Positions 11,370-21,900 of a stretch of 64,000 nt of DNA are shown piece by piece; position 1 is the first letter of the stretch; each line of letters opens with the position of its first letter. The stretch is taken from the NCBI RefSeq assembly GCF_000002075.1, contig NW_004797315.1:31264-95263 (forward strand). Direction: 5' to 3'. Position numbers and translations under genes: made by a program. Origin of the DNA: Aplysia californica (taxonomy: Eukaryota > Mollusca > Gastropoda > Aplysiida > Aplysiidae). A model generated the notes under the pieces. That model was not told the DNA's origin. It was given only the letters and a program-made list of their open reading frames with translations, and made no database searches.

Positions 11370-11404
11370 GTGGGGGGAGAGAGAGAGGGGGGGGGGGAGA
11401 TAGA

Positions 11405-11447
<43 letters not shown>

Positions 11448-11459
11448 AGAGGGAGAGAG

Positions 11460-11535
<76 letters not shown>

Positions 11536-11567
11536 TGAGAGGGAGAGAGAGAGGAGGGAAAGATTGA

Positions 11568-11653
<86 letters not shown>
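11305..11653. repeat. GA microsatellite inside the P-like element
   Basis: Nearly 350 bp of GA with a few interruptions (GAGAGGTGGGG, GATTGAGAGGG). It lies within the transposon boundaries and has expanded after insertion or was carried in. Confidence 0.95.
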
Positions 11654-11656
<3 letters not shown>

Positions 11657-12198
11657 GTAGAGGGAGAAAGAGACCGCCTAGCCGTGGCCGTTGTAATCAT
11701 TATCATTACGAAGGCCACTGCTTGCTGTGGGTCGAAGCCTGAGCGGCCGGTGTGCCAGCCCACAAGCAAGGTGTGTAGTTCTTGGGCTGCGCTGACTGAT
11801 TTATGATCGCCTAGTATACGACTACATTGAGAGACACAAGTGAAAGGGGACGCAACAAGGAAATATCAAAATAGGGTTCAAATGCAGTAGCGCCCCTTTA
11901 ACATTTTGTGAATGACTTACTTGTGTTGAGAATTTCTTTAAATTTTTTTTAATATCTCGATTTCAAGTAGCGTGCATAAAAACACACGGTACCGATATAC
12001 AATAAAGCTACACAGTTAAGGGTATATAAATTTAAGCTTAACTGAAGCCACATGAGTACACTTGAATGTCACTTCTATGGTTTGTCCCTTATTCCTAACA
12101 CTAACACTGCAAGAAAAGCAAAAATGATGAATGCCCAGCCCGGAGTCAGGAGAAGTAAACTGTTGTATTGGGCAGTTCTAACTTTTCAGGGCGACTAT

Positions 12199-12721
12199 AA
12201 TTTTTTTCCCCAGGTAAGTGTATTACGGCCCTTGCAACTGGATAAGGTCATGAGAGTGTGCGGGGCACACCTAACATTTTCAGTTGGTAGGAAATTTTGA
12301 ATTTTGCGCGGGTGGCGGCTGAAGCCTACTCTTGTCCATTTTGGACAACCAAGGGTTCTTTAATGAGCGCAACTTGCACACAGGACCTCCGAGACTTTTC
12401 GCCCTTGTCTGAGAAGGCCAGGCGTAGATCTTTCCTACCAAAAGACCATGGGTGTGGCTGAAAGACAGCAGTAAGGAGCCAAGGAGAAGCAGTACAAAGG
12501 CTGCAGAAAGAGTCAGGAGCCCAAAGGAGGGGGCAAAGCAGGTGAGGGGGTGGGGGCAGAAAGTGGAGACGAAAGCAGACAAGAGAACATAGCTACAGAG
12601 CAGGAAAGGAGGGGAAAGGAGATGATTTAAAGAAGAAAATGTTTCCGTCACTACCCAGATTCGAAACCGGGACCTTTGAATAAGAGGCAAACACCTTAAC
12701 CTCTAGGCCATGAGAACCCCC
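12199..12721 (-). mobile_element. SINE S3, full length with 9-bp target duplication
   Basis: A 523-bp copy flanked by GGCGACTAT at 12190-12198 and 12722-12730. The minus strand has A box TGGCCTAGAGG, B box TTTCGAATC, the S3 body (for example CCTGGCCTTCTCAGACAAG) and the shared 3' tail near 12210-12255, whose stem is partly decayed. The poly-A side is at 12199-12208. Confidence 0.9.
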
Positions 12722-13327
12722 GGCGACTATGCTAAGGAAACTGAGAGCAGTATAAATAAAAAACAATTAAAATTGACAGACTTACAAACAACTCAAAACA
12801 GTCAGGAAGTGGATAATCTAATTATTTTTATTTCATTCATTAAATAAGTTCCTAGACATAGCACTATGCCTTCTAGAATCCATGTTAGAAGTTATCTGTT
12901 CAGTGAAGAGAGATAAGCTGTACATAATCCGATCTGCACTTTTAAGATAGTGTACACTTTTCACAGATAATAATGTTGGCCATGGCATCATTATTGTAAG
13001 CGTAACTTATGCTGTTGTTGATGTCAAAACAAGCACAATCCAATATTCTGTATCTAAGACACAAAATATAAGACCCCAGCCACGGTACATCCAGGTGGAA
13101 AAAGTCAAAACAGCAGGTAGTCCGTGACTCGATCAGAAGTAACTGTGCTCATTCTTCTTTATAAAGTACTCATTTTCAAACAAACGAAACGACAGTGAAA
13201 AAACCCCCCCCAACAATAATCATAAAAAGCGCTTGTCCTTCATCTGCATGGCTGCCACGAGTACAATACATCTCCATACTTTTTTGGTTCTGGAAAAAAA
13301 AAAGAGAAAAAGAGAAGAGAAATTATA

Positions 13328-13507
13328 GTTTAGTTTTAGTAAGAGTATTACAGCACTTGCAACACAATAAGGTCATATAAGTGCCAAAGATTAGAAGTAA
13401 GTGTTACAAGAGAGTAACAAACACAAAAAAGGAGGGGAGAAAAATACGATAGATGTTTGATAGGAAAGAAGAAGAAAACCACACCAGAGCACCCGCCAAC
13501 CACCCAC
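13328..13507 (-). mobile_element. SINE S1, AT-stem subfamily
   Basis: Full-length copy between GTTTAGTTTTAGTAAGAG and GCACCCGCCAACCACCCAC. Confidence 0.9.
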
Positions 13508-13580
13508 ATTATTTTATATTTACAAATTATATATACAAGATATTAAAGCATGATCATCATATGTAGGTAGGCTGGCTCCT

Positions 13581-13756
13581 AGTTTTTAGTTTTAGTAGAG
13601 GTTTTACGGCGCTCGCAACTGCACAAGTCAAATGAGCGCCAGAAGATTAGAGGTGTTACAAGAGAGTAACAAACATAAAAAAGGAGGAGAGATAAGGACG
13701 ATAGGCGTTTGACAGTAAAGAAGAGGCAAACCACACCAGAGCACCCGCCAACCACT
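13581..13756 (-). mobile_element. SINE S1, GC-stem subfamily
   Basis: Full-length copy with GGCGCTCGCAACTG ... TGAGCGCCAGAAG arms. Confidence 0.9.
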
Positions 13757-13786
13757 CCTCAAGCTTTGTCTATAACAAAATATAAA

Positions 13787-14100
13787 TGTGTGTCATGATA
13801 TAGTGGAATCAAGCGCTCGTCAGTAAATAAATTGGTAGGCCTACACCTTGTTAATTTGCTTTGCTCTTGATAACAGATCTCCCCCCCCCCCAATCTATCT
13901 TGAATAGAAGTCGAGATATTTGCCATTGAATGTGGTAGAATTAGCAAGAAAATGACCGCCAAGGTATGGCGACTTCCATGGTTGAGTGTAATTGGAAACA
14001 GATTTACATTTTATTCAAGTGTCTTTGACCGTGACCAAGTTTTCAGTAGAATCCACAATGAAATATGTGTTTTTAATCCAATTACTGGCAAGTGCTGATG
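13787..14100. mobile_element. Foldback element FB, partial copy
   Basis: Starts GTGTGTCATGATATAGTGGA followed by ATCAAGCGCTCGTCAG, the terminal repeat of the family best seen at 46005-46410, and shares the internal segments ATCTATCTTGAATAGAAGTC and GGTTGAGTGTAATTGGAAAC. The right terminal repeat is not recognisable. Confidence 0.65.
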
Positions 14101-14149
14101 AGATCAGCACTTTCTTTGCCACCAGACAGTCATTGCTCTGATGACATCT

Positions 14150-14570
14150 GCAGTTTCTGAAAACGGTCTACTTGAACTTGAACCCAGAAAATACCCATTC
14201 TGAATAAAAGTGCACTAATTTTAAAAAGAAGGGCCTCCTGTAGTTATTAGAAATGTTTTAGTTTTAGTGCCAGAGGAACAAGAAAGATCGTCCTTTACTC
14301 CGTTTTTTTTATCTTAGAACAGTTGGCGGCCTCACTCTGCAAGTCAGTGAAAATGGCTTATCATTGTCACTATCATTGTCCTCAGTAGTTTCCGAAAACG
14401 GTTTTAACGAATCATGGAAACACTAATTCTAAAAAGAAGGACCCGTTTTAGTTAGTAGAACTCATTTTGAGCCAGAGGAAAACAAAATAGCATCCGCTAT
14501 TTATCTTAGAACTGCTGGTGGCTGCAACTCTGCAAGTCAGTGAAAAAGGCTACTTTGGCAGTTTCTGCGG
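14150..14570. repeat. Two-copy tandem duplication, period about 236 bp
   Basis: GTTTCTGAAAACGGT (14153) and GTTTCCGAAAACGGT (14389) start parallel series: AAAAAGAAGG, GCCAGAGGAA, TTATCTTAGAAC, CTCTGCAAGTCAGTGAAAA. Confidence 0.8.
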
Positions 14571-14599
14571 TTTCTAGCAGATTATAGGGGTCACATGAC

Positions 14600-15560
14600 C
14601 TTGCAGAAAGGTCGAAATCGTACATTTTTTCAGCGTAAGTTACAGCTTTTACAAAGAGCTTTCCACTTGTCTGTGTATCACATGAGTTCATTTATTACAT
14701 CTAAAGGTGCACCCTTGTTCCTAAGACTTTCCCTTGATACAGTGCAAGTTTATCACAGCACTGACAGCAACAGGGCTAAATGGACAAAAAGTGTTTAGAA
14801 CAAAAGAAAAATGTGATGAAAATTGCCAAACAGTCTGAAAAAAGGCCAACTTCTGCTATTTCATTTTTTTTACTTGCGCCTGATTTCACCACAACATCAC
14901 ACAAATTATATTTGTAATAAACCACATGGTGCATTCGTCTTCACAAATATTGGTTTTTTGTTTGAATGAAGAGAAGCACATTGATCCAATAACGATCAGT
15001 TAGTGCAGGGTATCATTTGGGGCCAGGAGGAATAAGGAAGACAGATAGCAGATGGATTGAAAAAGCAGAGGGAAGGACTGAAAAGAGATCTTTAAGTAGG
15101 ACCTCCAACCACCCAATTTCACACATCATGTAGAAAAACATAAAAATTGGGAGTTCTGTACACACATGTTATGTCCATTACCCCATACAGTGTGAGAGAT
15201 GAAAGTATGCCCTTTAAAACCGCCTATGCCACCCCCGAGGTCAACGTCAGATCAGGAGGAGGGAGGGGAGGAGGAGGGGAGCGGGAGGAGGAGGGAGGGG
15301 TGTAGTCACCTGACTCGCTCTAAGGCATTCACGCGCGGTTAGGTTTGTTCATCTGTCTAAAAGCTTTGGCAGCACAGCCCGGGTCACCCCCCCCCCACAC
15401 CACCCAACACCCCACCTTTTGTAACAGGGCACCTGAGAATGAAGTATGATCAAGGAGGTTCTAGATACAGTATTAGATATCATTATACAGAAAGGTCTTT
15501 GACTATGATGAATAGTCTCTTTGACCCTCGGCTCTCGTCTCTACAACATTCTGGTTCAGC
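14600..15560. other. No recognisable gene
   Basis: Mixed sequence with a GGGAGGAGG-rich stretch (15255-15300) and a poly-C run (15388-15398). Confidence 0.5.
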
Positions 15561-15564
15561 GTTG

Positions 15565-15692
15565 GATTTAGTTAGAGTTTAACGGCACTTGATTGCAACA
15601 CACATATATGTTAAAGAAGTGCCATAGATTAGATGTGCTGCTACTAGAGAATAAAATAACAGTAGAAAGAAAAGACGAAGCAGAGATGTTTA
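15565..15692 (-). mobile_element. SINE S1, AT-stem, degraded
   Basis: GGCACTTGATTGCAACAC ... GAAGTGCCATAGATTAG arms and a decayed body; head missing. Confidence 0.65.
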
Positions 15693-15694
15693 GT

Positions 15695-15806
15695 TTTCTT
15701 TTATTTTAGTGGAGGTTTTACGCGCTCGCAATTGCATAAGGTCATATGAGCGCAAAGGGGTGGGTGTCAACAGAGAAGTCCAAACGAATAATCAGGCTTA
15801 CTCTAC
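15695..15806 (-). mobile_element. S2-type SINE or LINE 3' end running into the gap
   Basis: In reverse complement this reads GAGTAAGCCTGATT, TTGGACTTCTCTGTTGACAC, GCGCTCATATGACCTTATGC and GTAAAACCTCCACTAAAAT, the same order as the last 110 bp of the S2 SINE family. Because the gap follows, either a SINE or the 3' end of the LINE beyond the gap is possible. Confidence 0.75.
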
Positions 15807-16303
15807 NNNNNNNNNNNNNNNNNNNNNNNNNNNNNNNNNNNNNNNNNNNNNNNNNNNNNNNNNNNNNNNNNNNNNNNNNNNNNNNNNNNNNNNNNNNNNN
15901 NNNNNNNNNNNNNNNNNNNNNNNNNNNNNNNNNNNNNNNNNNNNNNNNNNNNNNNNNNNNNNNNNNNNNNNNNNNNNNNNNNNNNNNNNNNNNNNNNNNN
16001 NNNNNNNNNNNNNNNNNNNNNNNNNNNNNNNNNNNNNNNNNNNNNNNNNNNNNNNNNNNNNNNNNNNNNNNNNNNNNNNNNNNNNNNNNNNNNNNNNNNN
16101 NNNNNNNNNNNNNNNNNNNNNNNNNNNNNNNNNNNNNNNNNNNNNNNNNNNNNNNNNNNNNNNNNNNNNNNNNNNNNNNNNNNNNNNNNNNNNNNNNNNN
16201 NNNNNNNNNNNNNNNNNNNNNNNNNNNNNNNNNNNNNNNNNNNNNNNNNNNNNNNNNNNNNNNNNNNNNNNNNNNNNNNNNNNNNNNNNNNNNNNNNNNN
16301 NNN
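15807..16303. other. Assembly gap of 497 N
   Basis: A run of unknown bases. Open frames crossing it have no meaning. It separates the LINE fragment at 16304 from the SINE-like tail at 15709. Confidence 1.
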
Positions 16304-16457
16304 AGTTGCTGTAGTGTTCCATAGAGTGTGTTGTCAATGTTAGGTCTCGGAGGGAGAAGGGTAGCTCTGATGTCATTTAGGGCTGTACAGTGGAACAGGT
16401 GATGATCCACAGTCTCATATGCATAGTCACACAAGGGACACATTGGGGGAAGTTCCG
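16304..16457 (-). mobile_element. C-terminal fragment of a second LINE
   Basis: The minus strand reads NPELPPMCPLCDYAYETVDH, HLFHCTALNDIRATLLPP, then NTLYGTLQQ. The Cys-x2-Cys ... His-x4-Cys knuckle followed by LPP is typical of the last part of jockey/RTE-like LINE polyproteins and unlike the LINE it abuts at about 16458. It runs into the assembly gap. On the far side of the gap lies a SINE-type 3' tail in the same orientation (15709-15806), which may be this element's own 3' end. Confidence 0.65.
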
Positions 16458-16459
16458 GG

Positions 16460-18575
16460 TTTTCCGCTCATGTGCGGCATAGATATTGTCCTTGTGGGGC
16501 ACCATGAGCTCTACCAAGTGCACCTCTTTGTCTCTTTCCTCCTATAACACCATGTCTGGCTTTTTCGTAGTTAGAATAGGGAAGAACCTCTTAAAGCCCT
16601 TTAAGTCAGCGGCTACCTCCCATGTGCCTCCGCTCTGGTCTTCCATGGCTTCATTTGCTTTCTTTCTGTTGGTAACCTTGCTTCCTTGCGGAACGAACGC
16701 AATCTTGGTGAGTCCATGCTTCTGTAGCTTGGGAGCGTATTTTCCTTCTTCCACCTGTTTTGTCGCCATCGTGGTGAGCACTTTCAGCATCTCATTGTGC
16801 CTCCAGGTGTATCTGTTAAGAGCCAGGTTGCAGTTTGACAAAATATGCTTCATCGTTCCTAGCTTACCACATCTACACTTGTTGTCCTCCTGTACCATCC
16901 ATCTGACAAGGTTCACCGGTGAAGGCAGAACATCATACGTAGACCGGAGAAGAAAGCTTAGCCTAGATGTGTTCCACTTTCAGATGTCACTCCAATCGAC
17001 TTTGCTTTCGACTACATGCTCTTCTTATCTGGTCATTTGTCCTTGCTGGCTACACTGGATGAGATGCCTCCATCTTTTGCAGATGTCTTGTTGCAGCTTT
17101 TCTTCTGTCTCGCTGAGACATTTTCCTGAAAGGTCTAAAGTCGCCATTACCTAGCCTTAATCTGTCAGGTTGCGCAGCACTGACAATGTCGCCATGCTCC
17201 AATGCAGAGATGATCTCGTCAGCTGCAACTTCTGCCTTTCACTTTCTGGCTGTTTTGACACCTGGAGGTTTTCCACTGATCTCCTTATCCCTTAAATCTC
17301 TCAACATCAAAACGGTTCTAATCTTGCCTGCGTTGTAGATCTCCACGATTGACGTGAGAGGTAGTTGAAGCGCACCTCTGTGTCCGTACGGGGATGACTT
17401 GTTCATTGTACGGGGTAGCCCAAGCCACTTCCTGATGTAGCTGCTGCAGTTACCCTTTCTTTCGATCATCTCAACTCTTGACAGAGAAACTTCATACATT
17501 GTCAGTGGCCACGCCAATCGAGGGTAAAAGGCAAACTGTATACACCATATCTTATGCTTTCCGGGAAGCTTTGTCTAGTCAATTGCTTTCAGCCCATTTT
17601 CAGCCTGCTTCATGATTTCCACGCCTTGACTCCTATCCGACAGAGTTCCTGAGTACCAACGACCCAAACTCTTCACAGGTTGTTCTTTTACAGTGGGCAT
17701 TTGCTCCCCTGCAATTGTGAATTCAGTTGCTTCTGTTTTCCTCTGTGAATAGTCAGGCTTCTACTTCTAGATTTCTTAGCTTTAAACTTCATCCTGGCCC
17801 AGGTGATAAGCTTATCGAGTCGATTCAACACACTTTGCACTGTGTCTGCTTCTCTTGTCAGTAGGGTCACATCATCCATAAAGGCATTCTTTGGTGATCT
17901 CACCTTTGCTTCTTCTTCACAGCATTCTACAGATCTCAGTAGCATCTCCATTACCAGGATGAACCAGATGACCGATATAGAGCAGCCAGCTGCAATCCCA
18001 ATCTCTAGTCAGTGCCATTCCGTTGTGAAATTTGCAGTTGAGAATCGCATCTGGAAGTTACTGTAGTATTCTCTCATGATGTTTTGCACCTCTTGTGGGA
18101 CGTAGAAAAAATCCATTGCCTTCATCAGAAGTTTATGGGGAACAGACCCTTAGGCATTCACAAGATCCAATCACACTACGTTTAAGCTTTCCGAGGTTTT
18201 CTTGGCCTCTTGGATTGTGTCCCAAATGGTGAAAGCATGCTCAATACAGCCTGGGATCTCTGGTACCCCGGCTTTCTGAACCCTTTCATCCACATATCCG
18301 TTACTTTGCAAATATGCTACAGTCCTCTTTGCAAGTATTCCCATAAAGATCTTGCACATCACGTTGATGATTGAAATAGGTCTGAACTGTCCTATCTCCT
18401 TTGTATTCTGTTCTTTGGGTAGATACACGCCCTCCGCTCTGCACCAATCTTTGATGATTTCTTTGTCTTTCCAAAGGCCTTTTAGCATTTCAAAGAGCGT
18501 GTGTCTCAGCGTGTCACAATACTTGAACACCTTATAAGACACGCCATCTCCTCCAGGTGAGCCACAGCACAATGA
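16460..18575 (-). mobile_element. Decayed LINE (non-LTR) reverse transcriptase
   Basis: Conceptual translation on the minus strand gives, in order, GDGVSYKVF, GVYLPKE, FRPISIINVMCKIF, VQKAGVPEIPGCIEH, then after 18171 LDLVNA and GSVPHKLL, and the catalytic block AFMDDVTLLT at about 17895-17866, WARMKFKAKKSRS, YIRKWLGLPR (about 17430), a CCHC-like knuckle CRCGKLGTMKHILSNC (about 16870) and finally VPHKDNIYAAHERK (about 16490). This is the usual order of a LINE RT and C-terminal domain. The reading needs at least three in-frame stops (where related proteins have LDL-preceding Trp, Tyr before GSVPHK, and Arg after WH) and several frame changes, so it is dead. The C-terminal CCHC after the RT resembles R2-type clades; the clade is not certain. 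The 5' part is absent. Confidence 0.85.
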
Positions 18576-18734
18576 TTGTCGTCAGTATTTCAAACTCCAA
18601 CAGGTCAGTATATTGAAAGTGAAATTATTTGTTTAACGGAAGTGATTTTAAAAAAAAATTTAACTGCGAGACTATTATATTATATTAGTACAAAAATAAC
18701 AGCTTTTTAGAGCCTATTATGTAAAACCCAGTTG

Positions 18735-18905
18735 TGTAGAACATTAATAATATAACAAATAGCATTTGTATAGTCCATAACCCTACTCTACAGCAAGCTC
18801 CTATGCGATACTGTATTACTACCCCAGCAAACCATAGAACACTCAGAAATATTCTAGGCTTCCCGGGAAGCATACAGTGCAAGCAGCTGGTTAAGTGCTC
18901 AAACA
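18735..18905. repeat. Dispersed repeat R2 copy (AGCATTTGTATAGYSC type)
   Basis: AAATAGCATTTGTATAGTCC, then CAGCAAGCTCCTATGCGATA and AACACTCAGAAATATTCTAG. The same order occurs at 63716-63850 and, in reverse, at 40019-40142/40442-40520. Confidence 0.7.
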
Positions 18906-18973
18906 CTAACAAACTGACAAGATCCTTCACTGTCTATGTCTGAACATGACTTGGAGTTTGGAGTACAACCAGA

Positions 18974-21900
18974 TTATGTGCACGTACGAACGAGTGGGAA
19001 ATCCTCCGGGTGTTTAGAAATGTAGTCTTCCAGGACGAGGACTCTCGTGTTCCGACGGTTCTCCAGGAATTCGTCAGCTTTTGTCCCGACGTACAGCCCA
19101 CCCAAGACGGCAGCTACATGCTTCACCACAGCTGTGGAGAGAAAAAGTTTTAAAATGTAATACAGTTAATATTGTTAAAGATGGCCCCACTCATTGTTGA
19201 GGAGAAAAGTAAAGTGGTTGTTTTACAAGGTGGACATTTTGGACATTGTCATTTATAAAAATATTAGAAACCTTTAAAAAATAAAGAACAAGAGCCACAA
19301 GGGGTGAAGTGGGAGGTGTTGGTTTGATGTATGAGAGTGTCTAGGGCAGGTGGCCGCCAGAGTAGGAGGTTCACCTGAGGTTTCTTTCCAAATTCGAAGT
19401 GACTATTCGGAATTGAGCCCGAATAGACAAAAATTATATTCGGACTCTCAATTGAGTCCAGCATCATGAGCATGTCGCCCAATCCGATTTCCGACCCTTG
19501 TTCCTAAATATTTCCAGCATTTACTAACATTTTTTCGATTATAATGATAATAGTCGAGATGTGAGCTTTACTCAGTTACTAGATCTATCTAAACTGGCCC
19601 TCCCTCCATCATTAGTACTCAGAACGAGTAAGTTGAGCTGACCTTGCCGGGGGCAAAGTAATTTGTCAACTAATGAGATTGCGTGTAGCGATCACACACT
19701 CTCGGCTTGCAGGGAGGAGAGGTGTTGGGAAAAGGCCATGGATGTCCATTTTGTGCGATGTGATTAAAAAAATTATTACAGAAAAACTATAACATATAAC
19801 AAAATCAAATTAAACGTGTGGAAAGACAAATGGTGGTGGAAGTAATAATGATGCTGTACTGGTGGTGGAAAGACCCTGAGTTTTCGGTTACCATGATTTA
19901 GACACTGCTATAGGGTGGATCTAATGAGAGTACAGTCTTTTTGACTTTTGACACAATTACACAGTCCTAAGTAGGCAATTCTAGCTCTAATTCAGGTTTT
20001 ACGTAAAATCAACCAACGACAGCTTTATATTTTATGTAACCTCCTTACACACTCATATAAAACTCACTTAGAAGCTGAGTCCGAATAAAAACAAACATTT
20101 TTTTCGGACCTGACTCCGAATAGATTATAAGACCCATTCGCACTCGAGTCCGAATAGATATAAAAATTATATTTGGACTAGTTTCCGAATAGAGCTGGCC
20201 GTCCAAATTTATCCCAAATAATTCTGCATGTACAGAGCTTAGATCTCGCGCGGCGGCCAACTTCAAAGGTATTTTGCCACCTAGTTCGCCTCTCCAAATC
20301 TGACTTGTGTGGGTGGGGATGCGGGCGGCGTTGATCGTGGCGTTAGACGCAAGACGCACAGTCTGTGACGTCACCTCCTGGTGTCACTCCCACTCCCAGT
20401 AGCCTTCTACCGGTACCGCTGCTGGCGATTCTCGGCACAACGAACCGACACTGGGTTTCGCCGGTACTGCCAAGCACTACTGTTGAAGTTGGGTTGGTGG
20501 AAGGAAGGGTTGTGTTAACCATAGTCCATGGTCGTCATGTGAAAATGAAACACCCGTGGACTCTTACATTACAATAATTACACTGGCTGTCTTTATTCGG
20601 ACTCGAGTCCGAATTTGAGTCCGAATATGAAAAATGTTATTCGGACTCGATCAGGAAAAAAGGAAGTGTCTTCGTTCTATTGATCTAACGTTCAGTGCTT
20701 CCAATTTTCCGCCATTTTTTAGTTTCTCCCACACCTTTTCTGCCGATCCGATGCCCGCCGCCTCATTGATACGCCCCCCCCCCCCCCCCCCCCCCATGTT
20801 TCCCACTTTCTTTGTTGTTAGAAAAAGGTAAAATTGAAGATAAGCAGGGCACCTGCATATTATGAGCTGTGTAAAAAAAAAAAAGACCGATTCGTTCAAA
20901 TACACAAGCCCGTGTCATCTCGATTGTTTACCAAGAAAAAGTTGTGTTGCTGTGTAGAGCTGAGCATACACGGCAACTTTCGATTCCATAGACCAGCGCA
21001 CAATTCATTACAAGACTAGCTTTTATTTAATGATCAGTTGCAGGGGAAAAAAACGCCCGTACCGATAGTGCCCCCCCACCCCCCTCCCCGACACACGCTA
21101 ACGAGCCATCTAATTGTTTCTGATGACCTCTTGACAAATAAACATTTATTAGAAGCGCTATAACTTTTCAGGCCGGCCTCAAATTCATCATAAGATAAAA
21201 GGCCACCGCAGGCGAGTCTTTTGGCTATTCTCACCCGGTGGGCGTTCACAGTTATAGCCTAGGCCAACCAGTGAAGCGTTCACCCTGAACCACAGAATTC
21301 TACGCTGTGATAACAGAATTTATAATAGAATTCTGTGCTGTGAACAAACGTTCTAGATCTATTACTACTGTTAGTTAGTGTTAGCCTAAAAGCGTGTTAT
21401 TTTGTCTGTGGGCAGTGGAGAGAGAGAAAGAGAGAGAGAGGAGTAGCGCGAGAACTTCCGTGCAACACAAAATGGCGACCCGCTCGATTCGGAAAGTTAA
21501 ATAGCTGTATAGCATCTTTGTGGACAACCAAATTAATTTAGTTTTGTTTTTTTAACATCATTTTTCAACTTTGTTTTTGTTCAATTTGATCGTCCACACA
21601 TAGACAGTGATCAGAAAGAGAGAGAGACGGGGGGAGGAGTAGATCTTGCGAGAACTTCCGGGCAAAACAAAATGGCAACCCGCGTAGTTCGGTTCGATTC
21701 GAAAAGGGGCCATAGCATCTTTGAACACGATCAAATTTGTTTACTTTTGTGCTATGTGTATAACGTAATTTTTTCTTGGCTTTTATCAATTTGATCATCC
21801 ACATCGATAGACAGTCTATTCCAAAATGAGGAAAAACAGAGGTCTTGTTTCACACCGGGTGAGAATACCCTACGCTGGCAAGTCTCATCCGGGGTGAGAG

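Larger units (their letters stand above)
10029..11814 (+). mobile_element. P-superfamily-like DNA transposon remnant with THAP domain
   Basis: The 1786-bp element is bounded by an exact 8-bp target duplication, TATACGAC, at 10021-10028 and 11815-11822. Its ends are imperfect inverted repeats: the left end starts CTAGACGGTCATATAATCAG, the right end in reverse complement starts CTAGGCGATCATAAATCAG. It interrupts a minisatellite unit, so the empty site can be read from the neighbouring units. It carries a THAP zinc-finger frame (10999-11253), the DNA-binding domain of P-element transposases, but no catalytic region. An 8-bp duplication plus THAP points to the P superfamily. Two long GA tracts (about 11305-11365 and 11398-11653) fill the right part. 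It is probably an internally deleted, non-autonomous copy. Confidence 0.78.

Noticed and set aside
15709-16443. Long frames of mostly unknown residues
   Set aside because: They cross the run of N.
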